From positions 1 through 64,000 of the forward strand of contig CBDICS010000101.1 of the NCBI GenBank assembly GCA_965277415.1: a stretch of DNA of 64,000 bases. The letters run 5' to 3'. Shown here one piece after another: positions 62,242 to 64,000 of this stretch. The stretch is from JAHDHW01 sp965277415. GTDB lineage: Bacteria > Bacteroidota > Bacteroidia > Chitinophagales > Saprospiraceae. The notes below the pieces were generated by a model. It saw only the letters and a list, made by a program, of their open reading frames with translations, made no database searches and had not been told where the DNA came from. The position numbers and the translations under genes are program-made. The stretch's first letter is position 1; each line of letters opens with the position of its first letter.

Positions 62242-63258
62242 TTATTGCGCCATCTGCTCAACATAAGCTCTAAGGTCTTCTACTTGCTGTTTACTCATAC
62301 GCTCTTCAGGATAATGTGGCATATAAGGTTTATGGCCTGGCAAGGCATAAGTCCCGTAAGCAATAATTTGATATAATGAAAAGTGAGAATCCTTGGTAAT
62401 TTTTCGATCTAAGTGTCGAAAACTCAAGCTAGAATTATCAAGAATATAATGAGAAACACCTTCAGCATGATGACAATGCAGACAGCTTAATTCATATAAA
62501 TCTTTTCCACGGGCAGGATCACCTGTAAGTCCTTCATATCCAATATTTTTATCTGCTGGTGCATCATAAAAGTTCGCTGGAGATTTAGTAATATAAAAAG
62601 ACCTCAACCATTTTCGAAGCGCTTCCTTATTAGCAGGGTTTTTCTTTTCGCTATTCAATTTTTCTAAATCAGCAACATCAAAACCCAAATCTTCTAATGT
62701 AAATTCTAAGGTCCAGTAATACGCCAAAACGGCTTCTATTTCCCAATCCTCCATAGGCCGTCCTTGGGAACATTCTATAGCACAAAGTTGAATAGACTCT
62801 CTCAGGTCTTCATGTGCTATTTCTATTTTTTCATCGCCATATTTTTTAACGTAATCATCATTATACCAAGATTCTCGATTCACAATTCCTTTGAAAGTTG
62901 TTCCTTGTAGAAATGGTAAGCCTTTTTGTTTTACAAAGCTCAATCTGGTTTCTGGATCACTCACTCTTAAATCAGGGTCTTCTATTTCGAGATTATGGCA
63001 AGTTGTACAGACGTAATGTTTACTGATATATTTGGTTCGTTTTCCATCTGGCCCTATGGTACGCCCATCTTTCACCAACTCTTCTCCCATCCTTACCATT
63101 TCGGGATCAGGCTTGATATAGTGAGGTGGACGCTCCTCTCCTAATTCAAATTGAATTTCTTCGAGTGAACTTTGGTTAGTCCAGATATCTATGTCTTGAC
63201 TTCTTTCAGCTATCCAGATTAAGCTGAGACAAATTAAAGAGATGAACGTTTTTAGCAT
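62242..63258 (-). CDS. Di-heme c-type cytochrome
   Basis: 338 residues. Signal peptide (LKTFISLICLSLIWIAERS). First heme site CTTCHN (Cys84/Cys87/His88) after RTIGPDGKRTKYISKHYV; second CLHCHH (Cys259/Cys262/His263) after PARGKDLYELS. Between them lies CAIECSQGRPMEDWEIEAVL. The C-terminus reads LPGHKPYMPHYPEERMSKQQ and VEDLRAYVEQMAQ, where Met residues could be axial ligands. First gene of the cytochrome/DUF5777 set. The pattern resembles SoxX/TsdA-like di-heme cytochromes, but no specific enzyme can be assigned. Confidence 0.88.
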   Translation of the reverse strand: MLKTFISLICLSLIWIAERSQDIDIWTNQSSLEEIQFELGEERPPHYIKPDPEMVRMGEELVKDGRTIGPDGKRTKYISKHYVCTTCHNLEIEDPDLRVSDPETRLSFVKQKGLPFLQGTTFKGIVNRESWYNDDYVKKYGDEKIEIAHEDLRESIQLCAIECSQGRPMEDWEIEAVLAYYWTLEFTLEDLGFDVADLEKLNSEKKNPANKEALRKWLRSFYITKSPANFYDAPADKNIGYEGLTGDPARGKDLYELSCLHCHHAEGVSHYILDNSSLSFRHLDRKITKDSHFSLYQIIAYGTYALPGHKPYMPHYPEERMSKQQVEDLRAYVEQMAQ

Positions 63259-63564
63259 AGTAGATAACAGGTCTTAAAAAATAAAGAAAACTTTAATATC
63301 TTTTATAGACCATACGGGAACTACTTGAAGGGGGGTTGCCTGATGCGTTTATTTTTTATTTTAAAAAGTAAACGCATCTTAGCATCTTGCAAAAAACTAA
63401 GGGTGGTGCATCAAGAATAAGGCTGCTCACTAGTTTCAATCTGCACCAATTCTTTTGCCACAAAGACACAAAGGTGCATACTGCTCCATATCTTTGTGAC
63501 TTTGAGTCTTTGTGGCGAAAACCTTGCATGTGATACACTGCCGCCAAAAAAGGTATCTATTTGA
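63259..63564. other. Intergenic region with CTTTGTGACTTTG hairpin repeat
   Basis: 306 bases. At 63457-63524 TTTGCCACAAAGACACAAAG pairs with CTTTGTGACTTTG...CTTTGTGGCGAAA, and ACACTGCCGCC follows. The same word order occurs at 34155-34225. Otherwise nothing coding. It stands where the 3' end of the next surface protein might be expected to continue. Confidence 0.65.
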
Positions 63565-64000
63565 TCAAAAATCAGCAGCATTAATCGTGACAGAACGTGT
63601 ACAAGCAGGATCACTATCATCTATTATCGTAAAACTGAGTATAGAACCTCCTGATAATAATGGTCCAAAATTATAACTTCTTTGATACGTTCCACTTATT
63701 AGTGTTCCATTCACATTAGCTGACCAGCCAGCACTTGTATTTTGGCCTAGTACTGTTAAGGTAAAACGCATCTCATCATCTGAGCTATCTCCTGGAGTGC
63801 CCTGATTATTATACGTCACCGCTGATATGGCATGCAAGATATCACAAGTACTGGTACTCCTCCAATTGGCATTTGGATGGTAGACCGTCACTTCTTGATA
63901 GGCTAATGTCGGACTGGTATCACAGCTATCTGCCACAGTTGGAGATGGTGCGACAGGAATATTATCACAATCTACTGTGATATCATCTACTATGGATATT
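63565..64000 (-). CDS. C-terminal end of a large surface/adhesin-like repeat protein (partial)
   Basis: The frame is open from the window edge to the stop at 63565. Its visible part reads VDCDNIPVAPSPTVADSCDT, SPTLAYQEVTVYHPN and later TVLGQNTSAGWSANVNG, ending DDSDPACTRSVTINAADF. The CDNIPxAPxPTVxDSCDT cadence is typical of the HYR/SprB-like modules of giant T9SS-exported adhesins. It ends without a recognisable sorting domain, so the protein may have lost its tail or be anchored otherwise. The 5' part is outside the window. Confidence 0.75.
   Translation of the reverse strand, partial: ISIVDDITVDCDNIPVAPSPTVADSCDTSPTLAYQEVTVYHPNANWRSTSTCDILHAISAVTYNNQGTPGDSSDDEMRFTLTVLGQNTSAGWSANVNGTLISGTYQRSYNFGPLLSGGSILSFTIIDDSDPACTRSVTINAADF

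Noticed and set aside
63411..63620. Short minus-strand frames downstream of the partial surface protein
   Set aside because: They run through the CTTTGTG repeat and show no protein family features.

Overview
The window reads as chromosome of an AT-rich Bacteroidota, most like the Saprospiria/Lewinella or Cytophagia grade. The pointers are a type IX secretion C-terminal sorting domain on a di-heme peroxidase, a carboxypeptidase-like leader on a TonB-dependent receptor, a propeller/Y_Y_Y/LuxR one-component regulator, DUF4856, DUF5777 and DUF2490 proteins, many short lipoproteins, and starts without purine-rich Shine-Dalgarno sites. I cannot name a species. I recognised no tRNA, rRNA, CRISPR array or phage.

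Left part (1-8.6 kb, minus strand): a tripartite efflux operon. A TolC protein with an unusual fused binding-protein-like N-terminus and an adaptor are intact, but the RND pump at the window edge is broken by frameshifts. A four-helix-bundle (IVP/S23-like) gene boxed by two related hairpins sits between adaptor and pump. Upstream is a large NACHT NTPase ending in about 36 pentapeptide repeats, divergent from a leaderless BNR/propeller protein (8.9-12.3 kb).

Middle part (12-34 kb): a SnoaL protein and a WYL regulator, a PLP enzyme, a decayed transposase/TPR junction, and a giant metallophosphoesterase-kinase-like-barrel lipoprotein. Then come a three-gene sugar-acid catabolic set (FAH hydrolase plus two SDRs, resembling the non-phosphorylating L-fucose/L-rhamnose route) and a propeller/LuxR regulator divergent from a beta-glucan cluster (clan-A hydrolase, large (alpha/alpha)6 phosphorylase-like enzyme, GH17, GPH-type symporter). 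The enzymes would shorten a beta-glucan and the symporter import the product.

Right part (34-64 kb): a hemerythrin and LuxR pair; an iron-type locus (DUF4856, imelysin, HTTM, TonB receptor); a glycosyltransferase; a minus-strand block of FMN reductase, MarR, arsenosugar-type glycosyltransferase, FAD disulfide oxidoreductase, DUF547 and short UvrA; a carbonic anhydrase plus SulP bicarbonate-type operon; a TetR regulator and methyltransferase; then a c-type cytochrome set (di-heme peroxidase, DUF5777 barrel, three heme proteins) and the end of a large surface protein.

The most distinctive non-gene signal is a dense population of small palindromic elements of several unrelated families. Several lie exactly at gene 3' ends, where they supply the last codons or the stop of the neighbouring protein, and one lies inside a coding sequence. 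Together with the hairpin-boxed four-helix-bundle gene these are the best candidates for something undescribed.
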